From Anthracocystis setariae (lineage: Eukaryota; Basidiomycota; Ustilaginomycetes; Ustilaginales; Ustilaginaceae), in assembly GCA_928724745.1 (NCBI GenBank), contig CAKMXJ010000022.1, positions 62,001 to 126,000 of the forward strand: a stretch of 64,000 nt of DNA, in the 5' to 3' direction. Below the pieces are notes generated by a model. That model did not search any database. It was not told the origin of the DNA and saw only the letters and a list, made by a program, of their open reading frames with translations. Position numbers and translations under genes: made by a program. Below, piece after piece: positions 10,295 through 19,389 of this stretch (position 1 is its first letter; every line of letters begins with the position of its first letter).

Positions 10295-13200
10295 ATGCAG
10301 CCCCTTACCAGCATACATCCGCTCATCAATCCGCACCGCATCCTTGCGCTTCACGCCAAACACCCCTCGCTTTCCGAACAACGTCCAGCCACCGCTATGC
10401 TTCCGACTCACATCCCCGCCAAGCGTCATCAACCATCCTCCTCTTCTTCCCTTGCGCGTCCCATTGCATCTACCAGCACCCAAGTCGTTTCCGAGTCCAA
10501 ATCATCAGCTGTCTCTTCTAGGCCTCTCAAGAAAAAGACTGCATCATCCAACGACGACAGTCTCGCCACGCGTATGCAGCCTAAGCTCTCACAATCCTCG
10601 TGGAGGAGAACCATGTCTTATCAGCATGCCGATCTTTCTGGGCCTACACGCCGCACTGTGCTCGAATGGCTTCCTCGTGAGATGGTCTTTATGGTTCTCC
10701 ATCTCCTCTCCTTCCGCGACATCCAGACTTTGCTTCGTGCCGACAAGCGGTTGCGACCCTTGGTGCATGCCAAGACCTTTTGCCCTTGGAGAAAACAGCT
10801 AGCTTCTTTCCTCCACTGCGAACGGCTCTACGACCAAACCATCGCACTCGAAGAAGATTCCCTCTTTGATAGCACAGATCCAGATGCTCAACACAATTCC
10901 GACAACCAAGACGCGCGCCCAGACGCCGCCAACTCCCCACGCCAACCCGGTGACAATGGCGCCGAGCCATCCTCTTCTTCGTGTCGCGATGTCAAACCGG
11001 CACACCCACTTCAAGAGCAGATCGAGTCCGACTTTATCCAAGCATACATCGACCTCATCAATGCCATGCAGCTCAAAAGTGCTCACACCGATCTTCTCGA
11101 GCTCGTGCCCTGCACAACGCGACTCTGGCACCAACACTCCTCCTTTCACCTCATCAGGAAATGGTGTCGAGATTTTGTCGTTGGTCGCGCAACAGCAAAT
11201 CAACTCTTCACCGCCGTGGATCATGTGACAGCAGTCGAAGTTCTCTGCAGCGTTCGCCTCTATCTCGCAGTCGTCCGTATCTCGAGAGCCTTCTCACACA
11301 ACCTGCCTCCTCTCCAGTCCATCCGTGTTCTCGACTATGACTGTCGATCAGCCATCACCGCTTTCTTCGAGCCTGATCACATTCTGCCCGCACCTTCCGT
11401 CGATCTCGCTTTTCAACTCACCCATGAACAGGCAAGATTCGTTCGTAGAGACGTGCGTCCGGGCGAACTTGTCAAAGTGCAAGCCTTTGCTGGAACTGGC
11501 AAGACAAGATCCCTGCTAGCCTACGCCGAGCATCGCCCAGCCAAGCGCTTCCTCTACATCGCCTTCAACAAAGCCGCAGCAGACGAAGCTCGCCGCCGCT
11601 TCCCTCAAAATGTGCAATGTCGAACCATGCATTCCGTCGCCCTCTGCCAAGTGGTTCGCGCCGCTGGTCAGGAGATTGGCGATCTGCGCGCACGCGATGT
11701 TGTCCGCTTGCTAGGCCAAAGCCTTCCCCAAGGGCAGCTCGTTCGTGCTCCAGCCATGGCCACCCAGAACACACGCGACAACAAGCTCACCCCTACGGCC
11801 GTCGCCACTTACGTTCTCGCCACCCTTCAGCGTTTCTTCTACTCTGACGACGCCACCATTGCACCGGACAAACATGTGCCAACCAAAGTAGCCACCGACA
11901 CCGACCTCAAGACCCGAGCTGTATCCAGATGTGCGCAGGAGCTCTGGGATCTCATCCGACAAGGTGCGCCCGACCGCAATGGCAAATCCGTCCGATGCCC
12001 GCACGACGCCTACGTCAAGCTCCTTCAACTCCAAGCACCTCATCACTCCGAGAATTTCTTCAAGGCTTTCGACGTGCTCCTTCTGGACGAAGCACAAGAT
12101 TTGTCGGCTGCGCAAGTGTCGATCTTGTTACGAGCCAAAAAGCACTGTGGCATTCTGATTGTAGGTGATGTCTTTCAGAAGATCTACGGCTTTCGTGGCG
12201 GAACAGCGAAAGCCTTCAACGAGCGTCTCTATCCTTCCTCTGCCCTTTTCCAACTCACCAAGAGTTTCCGATTTGGCGACGCCGTAGCCAAGATTGCCAC
12301 CGAGATGCTTGCACTTCGAAAGCCTGCTCCGTGGGAACGTGCCTCAGCCAAGCCGGTGCTCAGTGGTGCTCTCGGACTGGCCGATCGTGTCTATGCCGAA
12401 GCCAATGTCTTCCGTGACCTTCTGGAGCCAACCGAACCGGATCAGCAGCAGCAGCAGCAGCAACACCCACACCAAGAAGCGGATGGAACGGCAACAGGCG
12501 ATGTTGGCACAACAGATGGCGCAGGAAACCTGGCTGACGTGCTTTCTCAGCTCGGAGAAGGAAGACAAGCTGTTGCGCTTCAAGTGGCATCGGTTGGCAC
12601 GATGGGGCGAATCGAAGATTTGATTCGCCACACGCGCATCTTCCGAACCAATCGAAAGCTGTGCTTGACTGCGCTGGCACTGTCGGCCTCATTGCCACCA
12701 CCCCACAAAATCTTTCTCAAGACGAGTCAGTCCTTGAAGCCTGACGCTATCGTAACGCTGCTACGTGATGCCCACATCCTGTACCACAACGATTCTAGGT
12801 CCATGTCGCGCAACTCACTGCTTCGCGACTATGCAAGCTGGAAGGACCTTGTCCAGCGCGTGGAGGCGGAGGGGTCGGGCGAAAGTAAACTCAGCCTCGC
12901 CGTCGCTCTCGGTAGTCTCTTGGCAAGCTCAGACTTCCTGGAACAAGTCGCTCAGCTCGAAACACGTTTCGCCGACACCGAGGAGGACGCTACTGTTGTC
13001 TTGACGACCGTGCATCAAGCCAAAGGTCTCGAGTGGGACTGCGTCTTTGTTCAAGACGACTTTCGGCCCGTGTTCGGTAACGACAGGACGCAGAGAGTCG
13101 AAGTAGCTAGCTATTGGCAGCAGGACGAACTCAACCATCTCTATGTCGCGCTCACTCGAGCCAAGCGCCAACTCATTGTGTCTCTGCCCGTGCTGCAGTG

Positions 13201-13786
13201 GATCGCTGCCATCCGCGGATTATACCGATACAGGCTACTGACCAGCAACAGCAACACTCTGGTGGGAAAGACAGGGTTGTGTCCACACTGCAAGGCTTCG
13301 AGGCATCCGCTAGTCATCCGAGAATATCGGCTTGCTTGCTACGACTTTCTCAACCCTCGATGTAACGATCACACTGCAGCGTCTCCGTACGGTCAAGCTC
13401 AAAAGGAACAACAGCAACTCAAACTTGGCAAGTCGACGTTGAAAGACCCGTCACCCCTGCGGCAGACGATCGGATGCACCGATTGCCTGTCTAACGCTTC
13501 GTCGCAGCTTCACATGGATGCAATCGCAGATCCAGATCTGCAGGACTTTATCGCGACGGCGCCCAAGATCATACGCCAGCGTCCTCAAGGTTCCAAGCTC
13601 GCCCGAGCTGACGCTTTGATCGACCAAACGGAAGAGAAGCCCAAAGCCAACGCTGCAGCGCCGAGTTCGTTCAAGCTGAATGCTTCAAAGCATCCATTCT
13701 TGAAAGCAGACCATCGATCTATGAAGTGGGCCATCATGCACCACGAGTACAAGCGAGCAGTGTATTCTTGGTTCCATGGCCAATAG
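10295..13786 (+). CDS. FBH1: F-box DNA helicase Fbh1 (UvrD family)
   Basis: A 1163-residue intronless protein combining an F-box (about residues 124-168, LPREMVFMVLHLLSF) with a superfamily 1 UvrD/PcrA-type 3'-5' helicase. Helicase motifs in order are Walker A AGTGKT (~399-404), DEAQD (~598), GDVFQKIYGFRG (~622), TVHQAKGLEWD (~905) and YVALTRAKR (~950). FBH1 limits Rad51 recombination and, through its F-box, joins an SCF ubiquitin ligase in the nucleus. Fission yeast and animals have it; budding yeast lacks it. The C-terminal tail has paired cysteines (CPHC, and CTDC further on) that could bind zinc. Polyserine and polyglutamine inserts are smut-like. The gene sits between two DNA transposons. 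The ATG at 10295 is the first in frame, but later methionines before the F-box are possible starts. Confidence 0.93.
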   Translation: MQPLTSIHPLINPHRILALHAKHPSLSEQRPATAMLPTHIPAKRHQPSSSSSLARPIASTSTQVVSESKSSAVSSRPLKKKTASSNDDSLATRMQPKLSQSSWRRTMSYQHADLSGPTRRTVLEWLPREMVFMVLHLLSFRDIQTLLRADKRLRPLVHAKTFCPWRKQLASFLHCERLYDQTIALEEDSLFDSTDPDAQHNSDNQDARPDAANSPRQPGDNGAEPSSSSCRDVKPAHPLQEQIESDFIQAYIDLINAMQLKSAHTDLLELVPCTTRLWHQHSSFHLIRKWCRDFVVGRATANQLFTAVDHVTAVEVLCSVRLYLAVVRISRAFSHNLPPLQSIRVLDYDCRSAITAFFEPDHILPAPSVDLAFQLTHEQARFVRRDVRPGELVKVQAFAGTGKTRSLLAYAEHRPAKRFLYIAFNKAAADEARRRFPQNVQCRTMHSVALCQVVRAAGQEIGDLRARDVVRLLGQSLPQGQLVRAPAMATQNTRDNKLTPTAVATYVLATLQRFFYSDDATIAPDKHVPTKVATDTDLKTRAVSRCAQELWDLIRQGAPDRNGKSVRCPHDAYVKLLQLQAPHHSENFFKAFDVLLLDEAQDLSAAQVSILLRAKKHCGILIVGDVFQKIYGFRGGTAKAFNERLYPSSALFQLTKSFRFGDAVAKIATEMLALRKPAPWERASAKPVLSGALGLADRVYAEANVFRDLLEPTEPDQQQQQQQHPHQEADGTATGDVGTTDGAGNLADVLSQLGEGRQAVALQVASVGTMGRIEDLIRHTRIFRTNRKLCLTALALSASLPPPHKIFLKTSQSLKPDAIVTLLRDAHILYHNDSRSMSRNSLLRDYASWKDLVQRVEAEGSGESKLSLAVALGSLLASSDFLEQVAQLETRFADTEEDATVVLTTVHQAKGLEWDCVFVQDDFRPVFGNDRTQRVEVASYWQQDELNHLYVALTRAKRQLIVSLPVLQWIAAIRGLYRYRLLTSNSNTLVGKTGLCPHCKASRHPLVIREYRLACYDFLNPRCNDHTAASPYGQAQKEQQQLKLGKSTLKDPSPLRQTIGCTDCLSNASSQLHMDAIADPDLQDFIATAPKIIRQRPQGSKLARADALIDQTEEKPKANAAAPSSFKLNASKHPFLKADHRSMKWAIMHHEYKRAVYSWFHGQ

Positions 13787-13866
13787 CCTTCAGCCAAGAA
13801 GCAATTCGAGAAAGCAGCGGAATGAAAGGTGTTGTTCGTTCTATCAGTGAGGAGTATATCCAATAA

Positions 13867-13909
13867 CGTAATTCATGTAGTACCTGCGCGCCCGTAGTAC
13901 CTGCGCGTA
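13867..13909 (+). repeat. Left terminal inverted repeat of pogo-type element
   Basis: The 43-bp repeat is identical to the reverse complement of 16093-16135. Inside it a 14-bp word, GTAGTACCTGCGCG, occurs twice with a 17-bp period (offsets 12 and 29), a likely paired transposase-binding site. Confidence 0.97.
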
Positions 13910-14041
13910 ATGTATCAAATTTTCCCGAGATGATGGTAGTGCTTGTCGTGATCGTGAACTCAGCAGTCTGTGATCATAACACAACCAAACTGGGGCTTTG
14001 AGATGATGTGAGTAGTATGTACATGGCGAATGCATGAGAAG

Positions 14042-15935
14042 CTACAAACAATCAGGGGAATTGCTAGCAATGGGCAGAGTTTCAAAGAATCCAAAGGGAT
14101 CCTCGTCGTCGTCGCTGATGTCACTGAGAGGCTCGCCATCATCGAGATTGTCATCGATATTTGTCACCGCAGGTGTAGGCATGATGTCCAACGATGACGA
14201 GACTGTTCTGTTGCAATCATTGACTGCTTCGTCGTGATCCTGGCCTGCCGCAGCAGGTGGTACTACCGCCTGCTTCACCTCCTCCCGACGTCTCTTAGCA
14301 CGATGCTTCATCCGATTGGCCTCCATTGCTGGCCCTTTTGATACCAACTCACGCTCAGCATACTCCCGCGTGATCATCCTCTCCGTTGTCAAGCACATTG
14401 CATCAACCTCCTTGTCCTTTTGCTTTGCCTTTGCTGTCTTCCGCCGCTTCTCCTCCTGTGTACGCAATAGCATGGTTTCGGCCTCCAATACTGAGATTGT
14501 TGCATGTGGCTGCTCAAATGCAGCAATGAGAGATCGTTTCATCCGTGTTGCCTGTCTTGCTGTCGGCTCTTGACGGTACTCATTGAGCGCAATGTTGAGA
14601 GCTGCATTTGATCGTGGAATGTTGAGCTCTTGCAGCGGAGATTGTGACGAGATGGTTTGAGGACGTCGAGCAGCTGTTGTACGGCCGGCAAGACGTTGTA
14701 GGACCTTTGCGACGTCTGGAGAGACCGTCATGCCGCAGTCATTGAAGGCCTTCCGTGCTGCCATCTGCGTGAGGACCTGACCACGTGCTTGAGCGTATAT
14801 AGTGGCAAACTGAGCTCGATCGATATCACGAGCAACATCATGAGCAACGTCGTTGATGATATGACGGTATGCTGCCGTCAATGGACCAAAGATCGAGACG
14901 TCAAGGGGTTGCATAATGTGTGTTGAGTGTGCCGGCAGCAGCATCGGAATGATACGGCGTGACCAGCAGGCGTCAATGAAGGCATCTGATACATGCGAGG
15001 TATGACCATCTGTGATGAGCAGACGGTATGCTGATGTCGGCGAGGGCGTTGTATTCAGGTCAAAGACCATCTCTAGCCAAGCAATGCCGAGCTCATCTGT
15101 GGTCCAGCCTGTCGGGGGACTTGGCAAAGTGCCATGTTGCTGGCACGTTCTCCATACGCCGATGGTCGCCAATCGTGTGCCTGACGCCCTTGGTGATGAT
15201 GAGCGGCGGTAGTACCTGACCTCCGCTCCCAATACACTCGATGACCGTAGCTGACTCTCGATTACCGGGCTGTGCCTTAAACCGGGCTGCTTGATCACCG
15301 GCCGGAACCAATACCCGCTCACTACTGCCCTGGCCAAACATGAAGCCGGTCTCATCCATGTTGAAGATGTTGCCGGATGAGACACCAAACTCCTGAAGGA
15401 CCTCAGCAAAACGAGCAAACCATTGTTGAATACCCTCCTCGTCTGTGCCTGTGAGCCGTGCATTGTCGAGACATCGTGACCAATGCGACCGGATGTCTGG
15501 ATGCCGGAGCAGAAAGCCCTGCACCCAGTTGCGGCCGACATCGACGGCCTCAGTATGGCCAGGAATGCGACGTGAGATGGTGTTGGCGTACTCACGGATA
15601 TGCGATGGCGTTAGAGGGAAGCCGCTGTATGCGCAGTGTCGGATATGGTCCACGAGGGCGGACTCTGCTGCCGGCGTTAGCGACTGTTGACCAGCCTGAG
15701 CCCCCTTTTTTGGCGGAGTCCCAGCTAAACGTGCTCGTAGCGTCGATTCAGGCACATCGTGAGCAGCAGCGGCCTTGCGTATGCTGTTGTGGAGTCGCTG
15801 ACGGGCCTCAACGGCGGCTTGCTGTAGGCGTGCTTCTCTCTCGTCTCGATCAGCAGCCGATGCAGCTCGGACGGCCGTAGCTCGCTTGGAGGAGGAAGGC
15901 TGTGCCATGATGGCGTCGGCAAGGCATTGGAACAC
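14042..15935 (-). pseudogene. Pogo/CENP-B-like transposase, one frameshift
   Basis: Two overlapping minus-strand frames carry the two halves of one pogo-family transposase of about 630 residues. The first (from 15935) has helix-turn-helix segments including a CENP-B-type DNA-binding domain (around SGFPLTPSHIREYA and NWVQGFLLRHPDI) and the first catalytic Asp in NIFNMDETGF. The second (to 14042) has the second Asp in LLITDGHTSHVS and the third in HIMQPLDVSIFGPL, then a charged coiled-coil tail. The break falls at five G bases at 15114-15118; removing one base would make the halves continuous through the conserved SPTGWTTDE stretch. It is either a real inactivating mutation or a homopolymer read error. 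The start could also be the second Met (15908). Confidence 0.88.
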
Positions 15936-16092
15936 CGGAGGAATTCGGAGAAAGACACAGATATCGACGGAGACGATGATGAAGACGATATCAAGTTGCA
16001 GGGTTGGTGGGTCTCATGCAGGAAGCTCAGGGTCCAGGCACGCTCAGTTCACACTGCTCACATCATATCGGTGGGACTCTAAAATTTTAAAA

Positions 16093-16135
16093 ACGCGCAG
16101 GTACTACGGGCGCGCAGGTACTACATGAATTACGT
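16093..16135 (-). repeat. Right terminal inverted repeat of pogo-type element
   Basis: Exact reverse complement of 13867-13909, with the same two 14-bp words, followed by the TA target duplication at 16136-16137. Confidence 0.97.
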
Positions 16136-16317
16136 TATCCAAGGCATTTGTATCAATAACATTAACTCGGAATTCGCCAATATGATACCAGCGTTGACAC
16201 CCGCGCGCGCACGAGAGGCGAGCATTAATTGCGGCAACCATTATGACCGAATGTATGACCAGGACAGACAAGCGCATTGGCTGGGCGAAGCTATATACAC
16301 AGGAAATGGAATGCATT

Positions 16318-17233
16318 TTATACGCCGGCCATGCCGAACATTCCGGTAGCGTCTCTGACTCTAGCTACGTCGCTTGCGGAGAGGTGATGTTTTTGGGATA
16401 GGAAAAAGTCTTCAAAGATGCGTTCGATTTCGGCGTCGCCTGGGCTTCTACCCGAGGGGCCTGGCGAGGCTGCACCTGCGTCTACGTTTGGGCCTGAGAA
16501 TTGGAGTTCGAGGTAGGATCGTAGGCCGGTCCAGAATTCGGTGGAGCGGATTTTGTTTTCGTGCAGACGCGAGATGCTAGGGCTGAGCGGCGCGGGGACG
16601 GCGGTGCCGGGGTATTGCGTGGATCCGCCTGGTTGGGATCCTGGGCCGAGTGGTTTGCCGGCATTCCGTGCCGAGAGACCGGAGAGTGTGTCTTCGTCCG
16701 TAGTCAGCGTTAGTTCAGGGATCGAGACGCCCGAGGCGGTACGATTGTGCGATGGTCGCGAGTCGCCAACGCTGGTGAGGATGGGTGCCGGCGCTTGCAG
16801 GTCAGCCGAAGTTGGCTTGGTGGCCGAAGGTGCCGGAGCCAAGTCGGCAGCGGAGGAGGTGGAGGAGGAGGAGGATGACATCTGTTCGTATTGCGCGACG
16901 GTGTAGGTCTTCTGCGAGAATGCGTGCAGTTGTGCGATTTCGTCCTTAAGCAGTTCGTTGACCATGCGATGGCGTTTCAGTGTGGGGAGACCTTGGAACG
17001 CGTCAGAGACGATGACGACGTCGTAGGCTTGCCCACAACCACCCGAGACATCAGACACCACCTATTCCGACCAAAGAGCCGCAGAGGGGAGAGATGAAAG
17101 AGCAACAACGTAGTCAGTCTAACTGGCATCCATGCGCAGCACTCAACAACGGGGCAAGACCCTAACTTACCAAAGTGGAGACGCCGTGCACCTTTTGCCG
17201 AATGGCGTTTTCGAGTTCCTGTGACGAGACCAT
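16318..17233 (-). CDS. BOL2: BolA-family protein with long C-terminal extension, two exons
   Basis: Exon 1 (17171-17233) encodes 21 residues and exon 2 (16318-17061) the rest, across a 109-bp intron with a GTAAGT donor and TAG acceptor; the product is about 268 residues. The first ~90 residues form a BolA domain: SGGCGQAYDVVIVSDAFQG, then RHRMVNELLKDEI and LHAFSQKTYT. The CGQ...HAFSxKxYT pattern fits the cytosolic BolA2/Fra2 branch, which pairs with monothiol glutaredoxins in iron-sulfur signalling; the conserved Cys and the invariant His are present. BolA proteins are usually 80-130 residues, so the ~170-residue Ser/Pro/Ala-rich extension is unusual. Subfamily assignment is less sure than the family. 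Confidence 0.88.
17062..17170 (-). other. Intron of the BolA-family gene
   Basis: 109-bp intron on the minus strand with a GTAAGT donor and TAG acceptor. Splicing joins the first 21 codons in frame with the BolA core. Confidence 0.85.
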
Positions 17234-17900
17234 GTTGAGTCGGCTGTGAATGCTGATGTGGTCTTCTCTCGCCTAGACGATGGAAACGAAAGGAATGTGG
17301 ATGATGATGGTCAAGACGCAAAGATGGATGTGCGATCAATTGGATCTCTCTATCGAGACCTCAGATGGCAGAGCTGCAACCCCATCATGCACAGCCGGAC
17401 AATCCCAGCGCAGCCCAGCGCAGCTCAGCGCATTTCCCATTCAAAATCCAAAAGACCTAACCAACGCGAGGCGCGGGAATCTAACTAAAAAAAAAACCAA
17501 ACTTAAAATCGTCTGCATTTGATTTACGTGCGGCTCTGACCCTTTCAGGAGTATGGATTGGAATGCACCCGTAAATAATGTGTTAGAAAAATGTGTTCAA
17601 ACAATAATGTCAGCGCACGCCCTCGACCTCGGCCTGCACAAGTTGGACCCTGAAAGAGCAAGACCGGAGTTGGCTGAGCAAGCCCTCTTTGACAAGTCGA
17701 AGCCATCTGACAAGCCGTCCACATCTGGTCGACAACGAACAGCGAACAACGCCTTTTCGGGTCGCCCAGACCAGACAAACATCATCACGCTCTTGCGATC
17801 GACAGCGCCGAGAGGGCTGGCCAAGGCTATATTCTGTCATCGTCCGCCCTCTTCAGCCCGATTGCGTCACCCGTTGTTGGCTCTCCCATCGTTTCGGGAC
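17234..17900. other. Divergent promoter region BolA / amidase
   Basis: Intergenic stretch between two divergently transcribed genes. The amidase frame is open back to an ATG at 17553, so part of it could be coding. Bases near 17553 use AT-rich codons, including TTA, unlike the body of the gene. Confidence 0.5.
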
Positions 17901-19001
17901 ATGCGATCTGTTGCGAGCATGTCGACACAAGCTTCGGCGTCTCCGAGACTCAGGCGGGTGGCTTGCATCCAGCTCGACTCGAAGCATGCGGATGTTCCGC
18001 ATAACATCGACACCGTTCTCACCCTGGTCGCGCCTCTTGTTACCGCAAAGCGACAACAGTCCATCGATCTTGTAGTGCTTCCCGAGCTTGCACTGACCGG
18101 ATACGTTTTCAAGGACAGAGGGGAGATCAGCCCCCTACTGGAAGATGCAAGCAGCTTTTCTCCCCCGCCATCCATAGTGGACCCGTCACTGTTTGTTTCG
18201 GAATGCTGTGCTTCCTGCACAGTATCCAAACAGCCAAGTCTCACCCTCGCATCCCATCTCGCTCAGCAGCTCGAATGCCACGTCATCATAGGATTCCCCG
18301 AACAACATCACGCAGATCTCACAGCTGGCTCCACTGTAATTCAAAGTAACATCGATGCGCCTTTCGATGCGAGACCTGACGATGCCAAAGCTACAACTCG
18401 AGTGGCTACAAGCTCAGACCTGCGCGCATTCAATTCAGCCGCACTGCTCTCGCCTCACGGCTCTCTCATGCATGTCTTCCGCAAACACTTCCTATACGAG
18501 ACTGACGAGGTATGGGCCTGTCCTGGGACCGGATTCGAATTCGTCCATCTCCCTACCCTCGGCAACGTCTGCGTCGCCATCTGCATGGACCTCAATCCCT
18601 ACGAGTTTAAGACGAGCTTTGACAAGTTTGAGCTCGCCTCGTTCTGCGTCGACAAAAACATCGACCTTCTCGTCATGCCAATGGCCTGGCTTATGCCAAA
18701 GGACGAAAGCGAAGCGCTGGAGAAGCAAGCTGGAAACTATGAGGCCAAGACAAGCCTGTCAATGGTCAACTATTGGGCCATGAGATGCTATCCCTTCATT
18801 ACCGAAGAGCAAAAGAGTGGGCCGGCCGTGCGAGATGCAGCCAGATATCTCATCACTGCCAATCGAGTGGGCAAAGAGGCGACATCGATCTTTGGTGGCT
18901 CTTCGTGCGTACTGCAGATGCAACACGCAGAGAGACCACTCTTGCTCGACAGCCTGACGTCAACGCAACAGGGTTGTTTGGTAGTTGCTCTCCCACCATG
19001 A
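17901..19001 (+). CDS. NTA1: Nitrilase-superfamily amidase, Nta1-like
   Basis: A carbon-nitrogen hydrolase with the Glu-Lys-Cys triad in order: Glu in VVLPELALTGY, Lys in VFRKHFLYETDE and the nucleophilic Cys in VAICMDLNPYEF. The YEFKTSFDKFE stretch after the Cys, and the overall arrangement, resemble fungal Nta1, the amidase that deamidates N-terminal Asn and Gln and so feeds proteins into the Arg/N-degron pathway. From 17901 the product is 366 residues, and the conserved fold begins about 10-15 residues later. The frame is open upstream to ATGs at 17607 and 17553, giving up to 482 residues, so the start is uncertain; the conservative one is given. A related nitrilase-like amidase cannot be excluded. 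Confidence 0.82.
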   Translation: MRSVASMSTQASASPRLRRVACIQLDSKHADVPHNIDTVLTLVAPLVTAKRQQSIDLVVLPELALTGYVFKDRGEISPLLEDASSFSPPPSIVDPSLFVSECCASCTVSKQPSLTLASHLAQQLECHVIIGFPEQHHADLTAGSTVIQSNIDAPFDARPDDAKATTRVATSSDLRAFNSAALLSPHGSLMHVFRKHFLYETDEVWACPGTGFEFVHLPTLGNVCVAICMDLNPYEFKTSFDKFELASFCVDKNIDLLVMPMAWLMPKDESEALEKQAGNYEAKTSLSMVNYWAMRCYPFITEEQKSGPAVRDAARYLITANRVGKEATSIFGGSSCVLQMQHAERPLLLDSLTSTQQGCLVVALPP

Positions 19002-19389
19002 TGGTCATCGACGTTCGACTGAGCATTCCGCCTGTCGCCTTGATTACATTTGCCTTGATGCAGTAGAGCACAAGAGGGGATACCATCGTGTCGCCATATG
19101 AAACCATTTGAAAGTCCACGCGCAGTCACGCATCCTGTGCAATTCAGTCCAAGCGGATACCAACGAGACAAAGGCAACGTCACAACAGTAATGAAGACAG
19201 AGTTCACTTCAATTGTTGTCTGTCGGCACACTTGCCGAGTCGGTATCAATGATTGTACAGTAGCTGACCCTTCGACAGTGTCAGCTCGTGGTCGTTCCGC
19301 TATACATACAGTACGATGCAGTATATATTAATAACCGAGCTTCCGGACCCTTTCATCTTCGACATCATCGTATTCCCCAGCTCGCCAAC
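19002..19389. other. Promoter region at the left border of the secreted-protein cluster
   Basis: About 390 bp between the amidase and the first secreted-protein gene, with a TATA element near 19322 and two TACAGTA words at 19256 and 19307. Confidence 0.5.
19322..19330 (+). promoter_or_regulatory. TATA box of first secreted-protein gene
   Basis: TATATATTA, 68 bp before the ATG at 19390. Confidence 0.55.

Larger units (their letters stand above)
13867..16135. mobile_element. Pogo-type DNA transposon, complete with TIRs
   Basis: A 2,269-bp element is bounded by exact 43-bp terminal inverted repeats (13867-13909 and 16093-16135) and flanked by TA on both sides (13865-13866 and 16136-16137), the target duplication of the Tc1/mariner/pogo superfamily. 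It encodes one pogo/CENP-B-like transposase on the minus strand, broken by one frameshift. The identical repeats suggest recent insertion. It landed 79 bp after the FBH1 stop codon, probably in that gene's 3' untranslated region. Confidence 0.95.

Noticed and set aside
13858..16142. 7-bp target duplication (TATCCAA) flanking the pogo-type element
   Set aside because: The left flank has an additional C (TATCCCAA), so only the TA duplication is exact and it agrees with the superfamily.
19288..19389. N-terminal extension of the first secreted-protein gene
   Set aside because: Includes the TATA element and lacks a signal peptide; the ATG at 19390 gives a clean secretion signal.
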